A stretch of 64,000 bases of DNA from an uncultured Clostridia bacterium (GCA_947066105.1 CAMSYM010000011.1:1-64000); one strand, 5' to 3'. Shown: positions 50,601 to 60,530, numbered from the stretch's first letter. Made by a program: numbers and translations. Notes: a model not told the origin generated them from the letters alone.

Positions 50601-51290
50601 ACGCGTTTTTTGGAAGCAGTACCATTGCGTGTGCGTATGATTGTTCGCGCCCGCGTTGAGCTTTGCGTCCGTATCGATATCCGCGTCGTCGAGCGTTATC
50701 TTAAACATGTCGGAAACGTTCGCGCCGCCCTGCGAAGTGTGATCGTAATCGAGATACAGCTCCGCTATGCCGCCCGACTTGGCGTCTATGCGGAAGGAAA
50801 TACGATCTCCTTCGACTATACCGCCGATCGAAAGATCGGGGTGTTCGGCGGACGGTCCGAGCGTCGAGCCGATAGCCGCGAGATGCGCGTCGAGCGCGGA
50901 AAGCTCGTAATGCTTTTCGCCGCCGACGGGATCGACCGTAAAGTCAGCTTCCCATTCTATGGGCTTTTTGGTGACGGTTATTTTGTAGGATTCGGTCAGC
51001 TCGCCGTACTTGACGCGAATGGTCTTTTCGCCTTCCACGTTCATATTGGGCGAGCTTATAGTGCAGTCTTTAAGCTCCACGTTGCCCGTCGAACCGTCGG
51101 TGTAATATGCGGTAACGACCAAGCCGTCCGCAGTGAACGTTTCGTCGAGATAAAATACCGTTCTGCACCCGTCGGTGTTCAATTCGATCTTTTCCGCCGT
51201 TTTGCCCGACTGACAGCCGACCGCGAACGCGACCAGTACCGACAGCAACGCGGCAAGAACGACGACAAAAGCGAACCTTTGTTTTTTCAT
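47625..51290 (-). CDS. Large lipoprotein with Ig-like (Big_3-type) and repeated carbohydrate-binding-like modules
   Basis: Signal peptide with lipobox AFAVGC; repeats LDTTCVKKQFRSDEAFNADGLVVTAKY...EIGEKTVTVKYGGKTQEYTIEV; two ~300-aa internal copies starting EYVFEAENALLSRC and TFTFEAEKALRYAC. Confidence 0.82.
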   Translation of the reverse strand: MKKQRFAFVVVLAALLSVLVAFAVGCQSGKTAEKIELNTDGCRTVFYLDETFTADGLVVTAYYTDGSTGNVELKDCTISSPNMNVEGEKTIRVKYGELTESYKITVTKKPIEWEADFTVDPVGGEKHYELSALDAHLAAIGSTLGPSAEHPDLSIGGIVEGDRISFRIDAKSGGIAELYLDYDHTSQGGANVSDMFKITLDDADIDTDAKLNAGANNHTHTQWYCFQKTRIAQFDLPQGHHILTFESRGNGSNFKGISLDYKILDAISLDTTCVKKQFRSDEAFNADGLVVTAKYLNDITETLTADDYTVQAPDMTEIGEKTVTVKYGGKTQEYTIEVVENTATLTGITVDTADAQTEYYCGKAFKSTGVKVQATFDDGYEMFVTSDKVKFTKPSDMVEPGEKTVTVAYGDKTATYTINVTPAFAADPADEIGKFTFAAVDAALGKGIKTYKAHNDVGNIVAINKPSITFYFTSTADGVARLLFNYDHNIQGLIKNHMDVLVNGVKLETENKFATPSINHSHTAAHCYTAPTFIGAVSVKQGFNNIEFKFKSDGTNLKNISLDFGDEEEDPNAPKEYVFEAENALLSRCMAETNTTSGASGNANVGSTVPDDPDTEEFDGSLCTFRVYAAADVTVSAVIRLSSGTATTLDQLVGLMTVNGDPVDLSNIQVPAGAPNGTMWFIWTTATVENIRLHEGLNIIEVSPIANFDCMIFTSTVKLTEKLESEKFYMIDGGYALRPSNVQPVDKHDGWLNGIMQNDEISFTVHTDTATTAIISFFMDHGPDNFGNGPADNQAFPFCSTLYEFTLEHNDDTAAFVSHLKFPYCLHKGACSYGGFHDLEAKLGMINLEAGDTTITVKFLKESISNFHGIGFYSTEPITGVRPEDPVKPEDPDKPPAEKTFTFEAEKALRYACSADFTAGAFASGGAAVGSVDVEDDPETEQFDGSLVTFRIYAAEEVATNVNLRLHSATATTLDTLVRLIKINGVTVENLSDITVQAGSSSSAWHMYTDCILENVTLNKGLNVIEVSPKVNFDCIKIKTTVELSETAEGESFYMFDGASAVCPETVKPVAGHDGWVKGIKKNDEISFTVHTDNAVTTMLSFFIDHGNDNYGDGFFPLYSGLYEITYTHNGESKKVVCDPKFPYCTAYDSEGGFHDIEVKLALIDLEAGDTTITVKFLKDSVSNFHGIGMYSTETLTAVAPQAPVVPDSGQTTEPETQRLA

Positions 51291-51345
51291 GATCTACCCT
51301 CCTTGATTTTTTGTTTTACGCCCGCATGAGCGGGCGGAAAATCCA

Positions 51346-54300
51346 TTATTCGGCAAGCTCCGTTCCATCCGCTACGGTCGCATCGCCGGCAGTCGCCGCG
51401 ATCGGCGCTTCGTCGGGAACTTCCTTTTTGAGTACGAACGACAACACGAACAGCACGACAAACGCGCCTGCGAGTATGCCGAGTATTATTTGCAACGACA
51501 ACAACAAGGTCTTCCACCACGGCGTGACGCGTATTATGCGCGTAGACGGCGTGATGCCGTTCATGGCGTTGGAATGGATCACCGTGTACATTATCCTGTG
51601 ACAGCTCTCGCGCATGGCGTTGACTACGACCGCATTGTCGGCATGGTTCTTGATGCCGCCGTCCGGTCCTGCGCCAAGCCACAGGTCGTTGCCCGCGACC
51701 ACAGCCTCGCCGAACGTGAACATGTAATTATTGCAGAACGCGTCGGTTATAACGTGACCGCCGAAGCCCCATTCGCCGCGCACTATATCGGTAAACAATC
51801 CCTTATGGATAGCCGACCACAGTCCGCCTATGCGGTTGAACGCGCTCATAAGTCCGTTGGTGGTATTGAGAACGCAACTCTTTTCGTAAGCCGTCAAATA
51901 CACTTCGCGGAACGACTGTTCGTTGCCCCAAACGGTGCCGCCGTTGCGGTCGCCTTCTTGATCGTTGAAGCCTATATGCTTGGCGTAAGTTATACAGCCT
52001 ACGCCCGTAAGCCCCGCGCATTCCGCCGAAAGCATTTCGCCCGACAGATATCCGTCCTCACTGTAATACTCCCAGTTTCTGCCGGCGTACGCGGTGCGGT
52101 GCAAGCCCGCGCCGGGCGCGTATATACCGTTGATACCGTAATGCATAAGCTCCGTGCCGAACAGCTTGCCCAGCTTTTGCACCAGCTCGCGGTCGAATGT
52201 GGACGCCATCAGACAGGGCGACGGATAATTGACGCCCTGACGCGTCACGCCGAATTTATCGGCGAACAACCGACCGAGTCCCGCAGGACCGTCGCGCGTG
52301 ACCGTTCCGGGCAGGTTGACGGACGTGATAGCCACGGTGGACATACCGCCCATCGTTATAAGCTCGCACATCTCGTTGAACGTCAATTGGTTAAGGAAGT
52401 GCTTCCAAAGCTCGTCGTTGTATTCGACGTCTTTAAGGTTGATCGCCCACAATCTGTCCTGCTTGCTGTTTTCGTCTTTGCCCTCGTTGAGAATATCGAG
52501 ATATTCGGGATCGACCGTAACGGTGTTCATCTTGGGCATATCGACGGAAATATCGTCCTCTACCTCGCCGCCTTTAACGTAGCTTATCTGTTTGGCTACC
52601 GCGTCGGTGAGCGCCATTTTGTAAAGCGAAACGGGATACGTGCCGTCCCAGTCCTTGCGCGAAAGGTATGTGACTTTTTGATCTCCGACGCTTTCCGAAA
52701 GATTGATGTCCGCGTCGTCGAACTTGTTGACTATATTCGCGCCCGTCGCCGTCGACTTGGAATATTTGACAAAGTCGTCGGAATTGACGTTGAGCTTATA
52801 CACAAACTCGGCATTGCCGTTGTAGTCCATTCCGTTCGCCGTGGTCTTGCCCTTGTCGGCGAGAATGTTGTTGAGCGCGTCGTGCGCGTCGCGTCCCACC
52901 GCAAAACGGTAGTCGCCCGCTTCGAGTATATAAGTGCCTTTGCCGTATGCGTCGTACGCCTTCATGCGCTCTTTGTCCACCGAAACGGTGAGCGTGGCGG
53001 TTTTGCCGCTCTCCACTTTTTCGGGCGTTTTCTCGAATCCCACAAGCTCGACGGACGCCTTTTCTATGCCGTTTTGCTTATCGTATTCGGTATACGGTTT
53101 TTGCAAATATACCTGCACCACTTCCTTGGCGGGAAGCGTGCCCGTGTTTTTGACGGTCACGGTAATATCGATCTTATCGCCGTTTTCCTTAGCCGAAAAC
53201 GCGGAATATTCGAACTTGCCGCTGTCGCCGTAAGTAAGACCGTAACCGAACGGATACGCCACTTCCTCGGCATAGCTCCAACCGCCCTTGCTGTTGTACG
53301 TGCCTTTGGTCGACTTGGCGTTGCCCTGTCCGAGTACGGCGTCCTCGTAGCGCGTTTCGTAATAGCGATAGCCGATGTAAATACCTTCCTGCCGCACAAC
53401 GTAGCTGTCGTCGTCCTCCGAACCCGATTCCAGCTTGGATATTTCGGGATAAGACGAAATGTTGGTAAACTGTTGCGGTACGAAATTGTTCATGGCGGGC
53501 GCCGACCAGTTGTCGTAAACAAACGTGTCGGTCAGTCTGCCGCTCGGCGCGTCCGCGCCCGAAAGTATGTTCGCCACCGCTTTGGTAGCCATAGTGCCGC
53601 CCATGCCGACAAGCGCCATCGCGTCGATATCGGTGTACGACGAAATAAGATCGAGCTGTATATAGTTAGCCATGTTCAAAAGCAGTATCACCTTTTTGAA
53701 CGTACCTTGCTTTTTGAGCGCGATCGTTTGCTCGATCAGCTCTTTTTCCTGTGCGGTGAGCTGTAAATAGTTGTTGTTGCGGAACTGTGCGGGCAGTTCG
53801 TCATGCGGATCGTTGTAAGGCAATCCGTCGTTTATCACGTTGGTAAGATCGGGATCCCACGGCGCGCCCTCGCCGCCGTCGCGGGTTATGGTGATTATCG
53901 CCGTGCCGTACTCGTTGAACGACGATTTGACCTTGTCGTTATACTTGGAAAACGGCATTTCGTTGCAGGTATTGTTCATGGGCGAATTGGATATCTGTCC
54001 TTGCCCCGCAACGCGACGGTATCCGCTGTTTGCATACAAGCTCCACAGCTCGGCGTTTACCTTAAACCCCGCGTTGGTCATAGCCGTGCGCAAATTGTCG
54101 GCATTGGGACTGTCCACGTGTCCGCTGCCGTAACCGCTGTAAAGCCAGTCCACGGACGAAATGCCCAAAAGACTGACGTTTTTATCGACAGAGCCTTCGC
54201 CCATGTCGATGGGCAACGCCTTTTTGCCGTTTACGGTCTTGTTTTCGAGCAACACTATGCCCTCGGTCGCCACGCGCTCGGACACTTCCTTTGCCGCAAC

Positions 54301-54549
54301 GAGCATCGCCGCATCGTCGTACTTGCCGTCCTCCTTGACGTAGTCGGACGCAAAATACGTCGAATCGGTGTCGTCGCCCGCGGAATTATCCTTGACGTAA
54401 GTTTTCACATCGAAAAACGCATTGATGAACGGCTCGTAAGTATACGCTATGCTCGACCCGATTATCGCCGCGATCATGAGTAGAATGAAAACCGCCGCCA
54501 ACACTCCGAAAGTGATTTTGAGTGGTTTTTTAAAAACCGATCGCTTCAT
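51346..54549 (-). CDS. Membrane-anchored GH3 glycosidase with permuted domain order
   Basis: N-terminal TM; GH3 C-domain and FnIII (VAYPFGYGLTYGDSGKFEYSAF) precede the catalytic barrel (VTRDGPAGLGRLFADKFG, AGRNWEYYSEDGYLSGEM, YAKHIGFNDQE, GFGGHVITDAF); C-terminal TM. Confidence 0.88.
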   Translation of the reverse strand: MKRSVFKKPLKITFGVLAAVFILLMIAAIIGSSIAYTYEPFINAFFDVKTYVKDNSAGDDTDSTYFASDYVKEDGKYDDAAMLVAAKEVSERVATEGIVLLENKTVNGKKALPIDMGEGSVDKNVSLLGISSVDWLYSGYGSGHVDSPNADNLRTAMTNAGFKVNAELWSLYANSGYRRVAGQGQISNSPMNNTCNEMPFSKYNDKVKSSFNEYGTAIITITRDGGEGAPWDPDLTNVINDGLPYNDPHDELPAQFRNNNYLQLTAQEKELIEQTIALKKQGTFKKVILLLNMANYIQLDLISSYTDIDAMALVGMGGTMATKAVANILSGADAPSGRLTDTFVYDNWSAPAMNNFVPQQFTNISSYPEISKLESGSEDDDSYVVRQEGIYIGYRYYETRYEDAVLGQGNAKSTKGTYNSKGGWSYAEEVAYPFGYGLTYGDSGKFEYSAFSAKENGDKIDITVTVKNTGTLPAKEVVQVYLQKPYTEYDKQNGIEKASVELVGFEKTPEKVESGKTATLTVSVDKERMKAYDAYGKGTYILEAGDYRFAVGRDAHDALNNILADKGKTTANGMDYNGNAEFVYKLNVNSDDFVKYSKSTATGANIVNKFDDADINLSESVGDQKVTYLSRKDWDGTYPVSLYKMALTDAVAKQISYVKGGEVEDDISVDMPKMNTVTVDPEYLDILNEGKDENSKQDRLWAINLKDVEYNDELWKHFLNQLTFNEMCELITMGGMSTVAITSVNLPGTVTRDGPAGLGRLFADKFGVTRQGVNYPSPCLMASTFDRELVQKLGKLFGTELMHYGINGIYAPGAGLHRTAYAGRNWEYYSEDGYLSGEMLSAECAGLTGVGCITYAKHIGFNDQEGDRNGGTVWGNEQSFREVYLTAYEKSCVLNTTNGLMSAFNRIGGLWSAIHKGLFTDIVRGEWGFGGHVITDAFCNNYMFTFGEAVVAGNDLWLGAGPDGGIKNHADNAVVVNAMRESCHRIMYTVIHSNAMNGITPSTRIIRVTPWWKTLLLSLQIILGILAGAFVVLFVLSFVLKKEVPDEAPIAATAGDATVADGTELAE

Positions 54550-54779
54550 ATCATTTCTCCTTTTTTCATTCAAGCCCGAAAAGCAAGCCTTGCGCACGAC
54601 CCACGTTCGGATTTGTCGCTTGAAGTATAAAAAAAATACGCAGCACTTTCAAACCGTACTGCATATTTCGTATAAGCGATTGCATATTTTGTTTTTTCGC
54701 CTGCACAAACGGGATAGATCGCCGTGATTTCGATCGAAATGGCGCGACGCTATTTTTCCAAGAAGCAAGGCGTAACATT

Positions 54780-55366
54780 TATAATGATGAGATCCTTCGC
54801 GTTGCTCAGGATGACAAGTAAATTATCCCGTTCGCACTGCTATCCCTATTGTAAAACAAGTATAGCCATTCCCCCCCCCATCATCTCGACCGAAACGAGC
54901 GTCAGCGAGTGGAGCGGAGAGATCCGGGCGTAGCCGCACTAATACTTAATCGACCACAATTCCGCATTCCGAATTCCTAATTCCGAATTCTCTTTGCGGC
55001 GGATCGCCTTGATTTCTCGACTGCGCTTCGCTCCGCTCGAAATGATGGGTGTGTTGGTTGTGGTTTTTTCATACATGAGTATACTATGTTCTTGTCATTC
55101 TGAACAAGCGTAGCGCGGTGAAGAATATCATCAATATTAAATAAGGATGAGATTCTTCGCTTCGCTCAGAATGACAAGTATATTAACACACCCACCCCAT
55201 CATCTCGACCGAAACGAGCGTCAGCGAGTGGAGCGGAGAGATCCGGGCGTAGCCGCACCAATACTTAATCGACCACAATTCCGAATTCGCTCTCACCCCG
55301 CAGAGATCATCATTACGCATTCTCAATCGACCACAATTCCGATCGCTTTCCTAATTCCGAATCCCC
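54780..55366. repeat. Intergenic composite repeat cluster 7
   Basis: Two catcatctcgaccgaaacgagcgtcagcgagtggagcggagagatccgggcgtagccgca ends, tgcggcggatcgccttgatttctcgactgcg...cgaaatgatggg, ttgtcattctgaacaagcgtagcgcggtgaagaat...gattcttcgcttcgctcagaatgacaa. Confidence 0.88.
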
Positions 55367-56740
55367 CTAACTCCCGCTCGGCGCTATCAACAGTATCTTA
55401 ACGTTAAAAACCCCGTCCTTGGCGGAAACGGCTATATCCCCGTCGTACTTATCCACTATCATGCGTATGCTTTTCATACCGAACCCGTGGAACGCGGCGT
55501 CGCGCTTGGTCGTTCGCGGCAAGCCGTCCTTTCCGAACACGATATCGCCGTCATAGTAATTATGCACGTTGATGGCGAGCATATTGTTTTCGCCGTGAAC
55601 GGACAGCTCGATTATCTTTTTGCTTTCGTCGGTCAGTTTAAGCACCGCCTCGACGGCGTTGTCGACGAGATTGCCGAACAAACCGTAAATATCGGTCTTA
55701 TCCATAAAGCCGAGCCTACCGCCGTCCGCCATGCACGTAAAAGTGATCTGTTCGTGTCGGCATTTAAGACTTTTTTCGGTAAGGATAACGTCCAGATCCT
55801 CGTTGCCCGTCTTGACCGAGCTGTCGTAGATCGATATAAGCTCCGTAATTTCTTTTATGTACTCGCCGTCGGCGCTTTCCAGTCCGCGCCGTATCTGATA
55901 TTTCATGTCGTGGCATTTCAGATTGATAAGCTCGATATTTTCTTTGGTGCGCTCGTACTGTTCGCGCTCCTGCAACAGCAGGTGTTCGACGACGGACAAG
56001 TCCTTTTTTATCTTTTTCATATCGATAAGACTGAACTGCATATAGAACGTGAAAATACAGCAAAGTATATTGTACACGTACATGAGAATGGTGTACAGCG
56101 GGTTATAGTTTTCGGTTATGTTCACAAGAACGGCGTGCAACAGGATATCCGCCAACAGCACCAACCCCGATAACGCCATGAGCGACACGTTGCGTATCTT
56201 AAAATCCTTGGTCGCCCACAAGCGTCTGCCGTAAATGCCGAATATGATCGCATACACCGATATGTATATCGCGGTATAGATAAGCGCCCAAAACACGCTT
56301 CCCGCGTTGATACTGCCCGCGCCGATCTCGCTGTCGCCGTAAATATTGAATATGCCGTTCTCGTTGCGCGTGTCGAGTATGGACGAGAACAGCACCGACG
56401 CCGACGAATAAACCATGCTGTACGCCTGAAACGCCAAATGTCGCGTGGTGTACGCCGCTATGCCGCAAAACAGCACGCTCACCACAGGCTCGTCGAAGCA
56501 CATGCAAAACGCCGCCACGCTGACCGCGAACAGACACAAAAACATGAACGACGAATACAACGCGTTATACTTGCCCACGGGAAACAAAAACGCCGCGAGC
56601 AAACAGATAGCGACCGCCCCGACCGCGCGCCAAACGAACCGCCTGCGCCGCCGCAATTTCATGGCGTAGATAAAAAATGCGATCAACAGCTCAAACATGA
56701 ATACGAGCTTGTATGCCGATAATGCGGTAAACTTAAACAT
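55367..56740 (-). CDS. GHKL-type sensor histidine kinase with polytopic N-terminus
   Basis: Start MFKFTALSAYKLVFMFELLIAFFI. NLKCHDMKYQIRRGL (H-box), GLFGNLVDNAVEAVLKL, FHGFGMKSIRMIVDKYDGDI. Confidence 0.88.
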   Translation of the reverse strand: MFKFTALSAYKLVFMFELLIAFFIYAMKLRRRRRFVWRAVGAVAICLLAAFLFPVGKYNALYSSFMFLCLFAVSVAAFCMCFDEPVVSVLFCGIAAYTTRHLAFQAYSMVYSSASVLFSSILDTRNENGIFNIYGDSEIGAGSINAGSVFWALIYTAIYISVYAIIFGIYGRRLWATKDFKIRNVSLMALSGLVLLADILLHAVLVNITENYNPLYTILMYVYNILCCIFTFYMQFSLIDMKKIKKDLSVVEHLLLQEREQYERTKENIELINLKCHDMKYQIRRGLESADGEYIKEITELISIYDSSVKTGNEDLDVILTEKSLKCRHEQITFTCMADGGRLGFMDKTDIYGLFGNLVDNAVEAVLKLTDESKKIIELSVHGENNMLAINVHNYYDGDIVFGKDGLPRTTKRDAAFHGFGMKSIRMIVDKYDGDIAVSAKDGVFNVKILLIAPSGS

Positions 56741-56742
56741 GA

Positions 56743-57444
56743 CTAATCGCCGTTGATATACAGGTTGAGCGCCCGAACGAACTCCGCGCGCTTGGGTCGG
56801 GATATATGCAGTTTTTCGCCGCCGACGTCCACGCTGTCGCCGTCCACTTCGCGGCAATACCGCAGGTTGACGAGATAGCACTGATTACAGCTCACGAACG
56901 TGTTACCGAGTTGGGCTTTTACCGATTTGAGCGTACCCGTCGAGCGCAATTCCCTGTCGGTCAAATGCCACACGATATTGTGACCTTGGATCTCCACGTA
57001 TTTAAGGTCCGCCGTGTTTATGCGTTTCGCGCCCGTCTTGCCGTGTATGCAGACAGTCGCGTCCGTCCTGTTTTTCAGTCGCTCGATTGCGCGCTCGAAC
57101 TTCATGACGAAGTTTTGCCGGCTGACGGGTTTGACTATAAAACTGAACGCGCCCACGTCATAGCCGCTTACCGCGCACTGCGCCATGTTAGTGACGAATA
57201 CCAACAGCACGTCCTTATCTATCTCGCGCAACCGCCGCGACGCGTCCATGCCGTTCATGTCCGGCAACTCGATATCCATGAACACGATATCGTAATCGCC
57301 GCGGTAGTTTTCCAAAAACTTGACCGCGCCGGAAAAAACAGAAATATTGAACTGCTCGTTTCTGGTCGCGCCGTATTCGTTGATATACCCCGACAAAAGC
57401 CGCGCCGCCGCAGGCTCGTCCTCGATGATAGCTATGTTGAACAT
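56743..57444 (-). CDS. LytTR-family response regulator
   Basis: MFNIAIIEDEPAAARLLSGYI, DIVFMDIELPDMNGMDASRRLR; LytTR domain DLKYVEIQGHNIVWHLTDRELRSTGTLKSVKAQLG. Confidence 0.92.
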   Translation of the reverse strand: MFNIAIIEDEPAAARLLSGYINEYGATRNEQFNISVFSGAVKFLENYRGDYDIVFMDIELPDMNGMDASRRLREIDKDVLLVFVTNMAQCAVSGYDVGAFSFIVKPVSRQNFVMKFERAIERLKNRTDATVCIHGKTGAKRINTADLKYVEIQGHNIVWHLTDRELRSTGTLKSVKAQLGNTFVSCNQCYLVNLRYCREVDGDSVDVGGEKLHISRPKRAEFVRALNLYINGD

Positions 57445-57740
57445 TTACCCTCCGAAAAAAATACGAGTGTACGCCGCAATGACGACCGCCCGCTCGATGC
57501 GTAAAGCATTCGGCGGTCACGATCATAGTATTAGCCGTTGCGCACATTCACAAACATGATCGGTCGGCAATCCCCATTCACTCCCCGCTTACCGTCATTT
57601 ATAAACATATCCTGCGCAAATAATCGTCAATATGGATTTTATCATACCCCCCCCCGATTGTCAATAGCCGAGCAACATTTTTTCGGCGATTCAGTCGAAT
57701 TTTTTGCTTTTTTGTAGGCTATCTGCGCACTATCGCAAAC

Positions 57741-57775
57741 GAAAACCGCTCCCGACAATATCGGGAACGGTTTTC
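57741..57775 (-). terminator. Terminator after the 57845 lipoprotein gene
   Basis: GAAAACCGcTCCCGA-caata-TCGGGAaCGGTTTTC. Confidence 0.8.
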
Positions 57776-57844
57776 TGTATATGGGTGCGCCCGCAAAAAA
57801 AACCGCACGCAACACCCGATCAGGGGGATGACTTTATTAACCGA

Positions 57845-60487
57845 CTATGCCGTAACGGTTATCTTGTAAGTCGTCGGCAAACCGTTCCAAACGACGGTGA
57901 CGGTATGTTCGCCTACGTCGTCCGCGGTAAACGTACGCCCGTCGAAGTCGGTCGTGATATTGTTGGTGATGCGCACGTTGCCCGCCGAACCCAAGCTGCT
58001 CGACACTTTGAGTTCGAGCTTGCTCGCATCGAACGTTTCGCCGACGGCGAAAGTCGTTTTATGCTTACTGTTCGGCTCGACCGATATACCGCTCATCTCG
58101 TTGTCGAACGCCTTGTACATCGTATACATCTCGAACGATGCGTCCGATTCGCCGATGCCTTCCAACAGCTTGATATTGATACGGCACCCGGTCGTCGTGC
58201 CGTAATTGCCCGACGCCGTTATTTGTATGTCGTAAACACCGCTTTCGCCTGCATCGAGTTCGACGTTCGCACCGCCTATGTCGCCGTAATTCTCCCAATA
58301 CGCTCTGAACTTCAAGGTTTGACCGCTCGTGTTTTTGACGAACAGCTTGATCACTCTCGTCTTGCCTACGTACTGCGGCATACTTGTGTTATAGCCTGCG
58401 CCTATACCCTTATCAGGTGTCGGATCGGTGTACGTATCACTGTTTGCCGCAGTACCCGCTTTGAACACGAACCGCGTGGACGGAAGTCCCGTCGCCGCGT
58501 CGGTTATGTGTTCCGCCGTTAGCCAGCCGTCTTTGGGATTGGCGGGCGCGGTCGCGTGTATCCAATCGGAGAACTCGGAGTTGATATCGAACCACGTCGT
58601 GCATCCGCCGAAGTCCACGGTAATGCGCTTTATGTCGGACGTATAGTCCTGTCCGTCGGTCACGTTGCACGTATAACCGTTGGGTATATTAAGGTTGTAA
58701 CCGTTGTTCAGACGCGCCGTCACTCTCAGGCTCGAAAGATCGATCTTGTCGCCGTCGACGTAATCGGTCTTATCGAGCTTGGCGGAAATGCCGATCGTGC
58801 GGTTGTTGTTTTCGGTCGCTGCGATCCTGCCGTAAAAATCGAGCTCGATCGTTTCGCCCGTTTGCCGCTCGGTGACAAGCTCTATCCAGTGGTCGCACGT
58901 GGAGAAAGTACCGTATCCCGTGTCGTCGCCGTATACGAGCGGCATGCGCGTAGTCGAATGCGCCTTCGCCGTTATCGCTACCTGTCCTCTCGGACCGTAG
59001 TTTTCCGCCATCCAGGTCAAGTCGATGTCTTTGTCGCCGTTGTTCACGACGTAGATGAACATCAAGCTCTCGCCCTTTGCGGGAGAACTCACGTTGAGAT
59101 TCATACCGCTGTTTTCCGACGCGCTGTGCGGTTTTTTGATCTGCTCGTTCTCGCTGTCTTCGTCGTCCCAAACGAACCGCGTCGCCACTATACCGTTATC
59201 CAGCGTAACATGCTCAAACGTTTCGTCACCGAACGCTCCCCCCTGCGTTTTGTTCGCAGGCGTGAACGGGATCATGTCCTCTTCGTACAAAGCGTAAACG
59301 GTATGATCGCGGTCGGGCATAATAAACGCCGAAAGATCGTCGCTCACCGTCAGTCCGTCCAAAAATCCGACGAACGTTTTACCGCCTGCGGTGATCGGCG
59401 TTTGCGTTACTTTATCGCCCTCTTTGAGCGTAAGCTCCGATCCGCCGTCGTCGAACGTCGCGCCGACTACTTTCAGCGTGAATCTCGGCTCGACGGGCGC
59501 GTCGTACGTAAACTCCTGAGTATACTGTCCGTAACCGACCGACAGCGTGTTTTCGCCGTCCGCGAGCGTCACGTCGTCGAATACTATATCATCCGATCCG
59601 AGCGCCGTTTCGTGTCCGCATTCGCATATCGAAACGACCGAAATATCCGACGCGCTCATAGTCCTGCCGCCGTACAGCTTTTTGCCGACTATCTCGACCG
59701 TGAGCTTTACGGGCGCATGCTCCGCGCGATCGCTCGCGTATTCGCAGGTGCGGCACTCCGACCAATGCTCGTTGCCGTCGATAAACCATTTTATATCGTG
59801 CGGCTTCTTTTCGCTCTTGCCGTCGCAAACGACGCAAGTAAGATAATGCCCCGTGCCGTCGGTAAAGTCGGAAGTTTTGTCGAACCGACAGCTTTCCGTT
59901 TGCACGTGCGATCCGTCGTTGGCGCAAACCTTTTTATGCTTGTCGCCTGCGATATGCTCCCACTCGCCGAACGCATGACCGAGCGCTTTCAAACGCACGT
60001 TTGCTATCTCGACGACACACTTGTCGTCCGAAAAATACTTGCCGCAGTCCGAGCATTCGTAGTGTTCGATATTCCCGTCCGTTTCGCACGTAGCCGCTTT
60101 GCCGTCCATATGCTTGGGCTTGTGTCCCGTGAACGTAACTACCTGTTGCTCGGCGACGAGCGTCCCGCACACCGAACATTTTTCGCCTGCGGTCAGTCCG
60201 TTTTCGGTACAGGTCGGCTCGACCGCTTCGCCTACCGCGATCGTTTTATGCCCGCCCGCTTTTACGACGGTATCTTCGAGCGATATCTCGTCATTTCCGT
60301 GTTCGTCGGTAAAATACTTACCGCACCCGTCGACATAGCACTTATAGTATTCGATATTGCCGTCGACGGTACACGACGCTTCGGTCGCATCCACCTTGTA
60401 CAGCGCGTGACTGCCGCAGCCCACGGCTAACGCCGCACCGCACATGACGGCGGTCGCCGCCAAAAGCGTCAAAATTTTCTTTTTCAT
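57845..60487 (-). CDS. Secreted lipoprotein with CxxC-repeat N-terminal modules and Ig-like domains
   Basis: Lipobox AALAVGC; repeated modules EPTCTENGLTAGEKCSVCG and KAATCETDGNIEHYECSDCGKYFSDD; C-terminal Ig-like segments ending ITVTA. Confidence 0.8.
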   Translation of the reverse strand: MKKKILTLLAATAVMCGAALAVGCGSHALYKVDATEASCTVDGNIEYYKCYVDGCGKYFTDEHGNDEISLEDTVVKAGGHKTIAVGEAVEPTCTENGLTAGEKCSVCGTLVAEQQVVTFTGHKPKHMDGKAATCETDGNIEHYECSDCGKYFSDDKCVVEIANVRLKALGHAFGEWEHIAGDKHKKVCANDGSHVQTESCRFDKTSDFTDGTGHYLTCVVCDGKSEKKPHDIKWFIDGNEHWSECRTCEYASDRAEHAPVKLTVEIVGKKLYGGRTMSASDISVVSICECGHETALGSDDIVFDDVTLADGENTLSVGYGQYTQEFTYDAPVEPRFTLKVVGATFDDGGSELTLKEGDKVTQTPITAGGKTFVGFLDGLTVSDDLSAFIMPDRDHTVYALYEEDMIPFTPANKTQGGAFGDETFEHVTLDNGIVATRFVWDDEDSENEQIKKPHSASENSGMNLNVSSPAKGESLMFIYVVNNGDKDIDLTWMAENYGPRGQVAITAKAHSTTRMPLVYGDDTGYGTFSTCDHWIELVTERQTGETIELDFYGRIAATENNNRTIGISAKLDKTDYVDGDKIDLSSLRVTARLNNGYNLNIPNGYTCNVTDGQDYTSDIKRITVDFGGCTTWFDINSEFSDWIHATAPANPKDGWLTAEHITDAATGLPSTRFVFKAGTAANSDTYTDPTPDKGIGAGYNTSMPQYVGKTRVIKLFVKNTSGQTLKFRAYWENYGDIGGANVELDAGESGVYDIQITASGNYGTTTGCRINIKLLEGIGESDASFEMYTMYKAFDNEMSGISVEPNSKHKTTFAVGETFDASKLELKVSSSLGSAGNVRITNNITTDFDGRTFTADDVGEHTVTVVWNGLPTTYKITVTA

Positions 60488-60530
60488 TTAGATTCCTCCT
60501 TATAGAGACGCGTTTATTACGCATTTTCAC

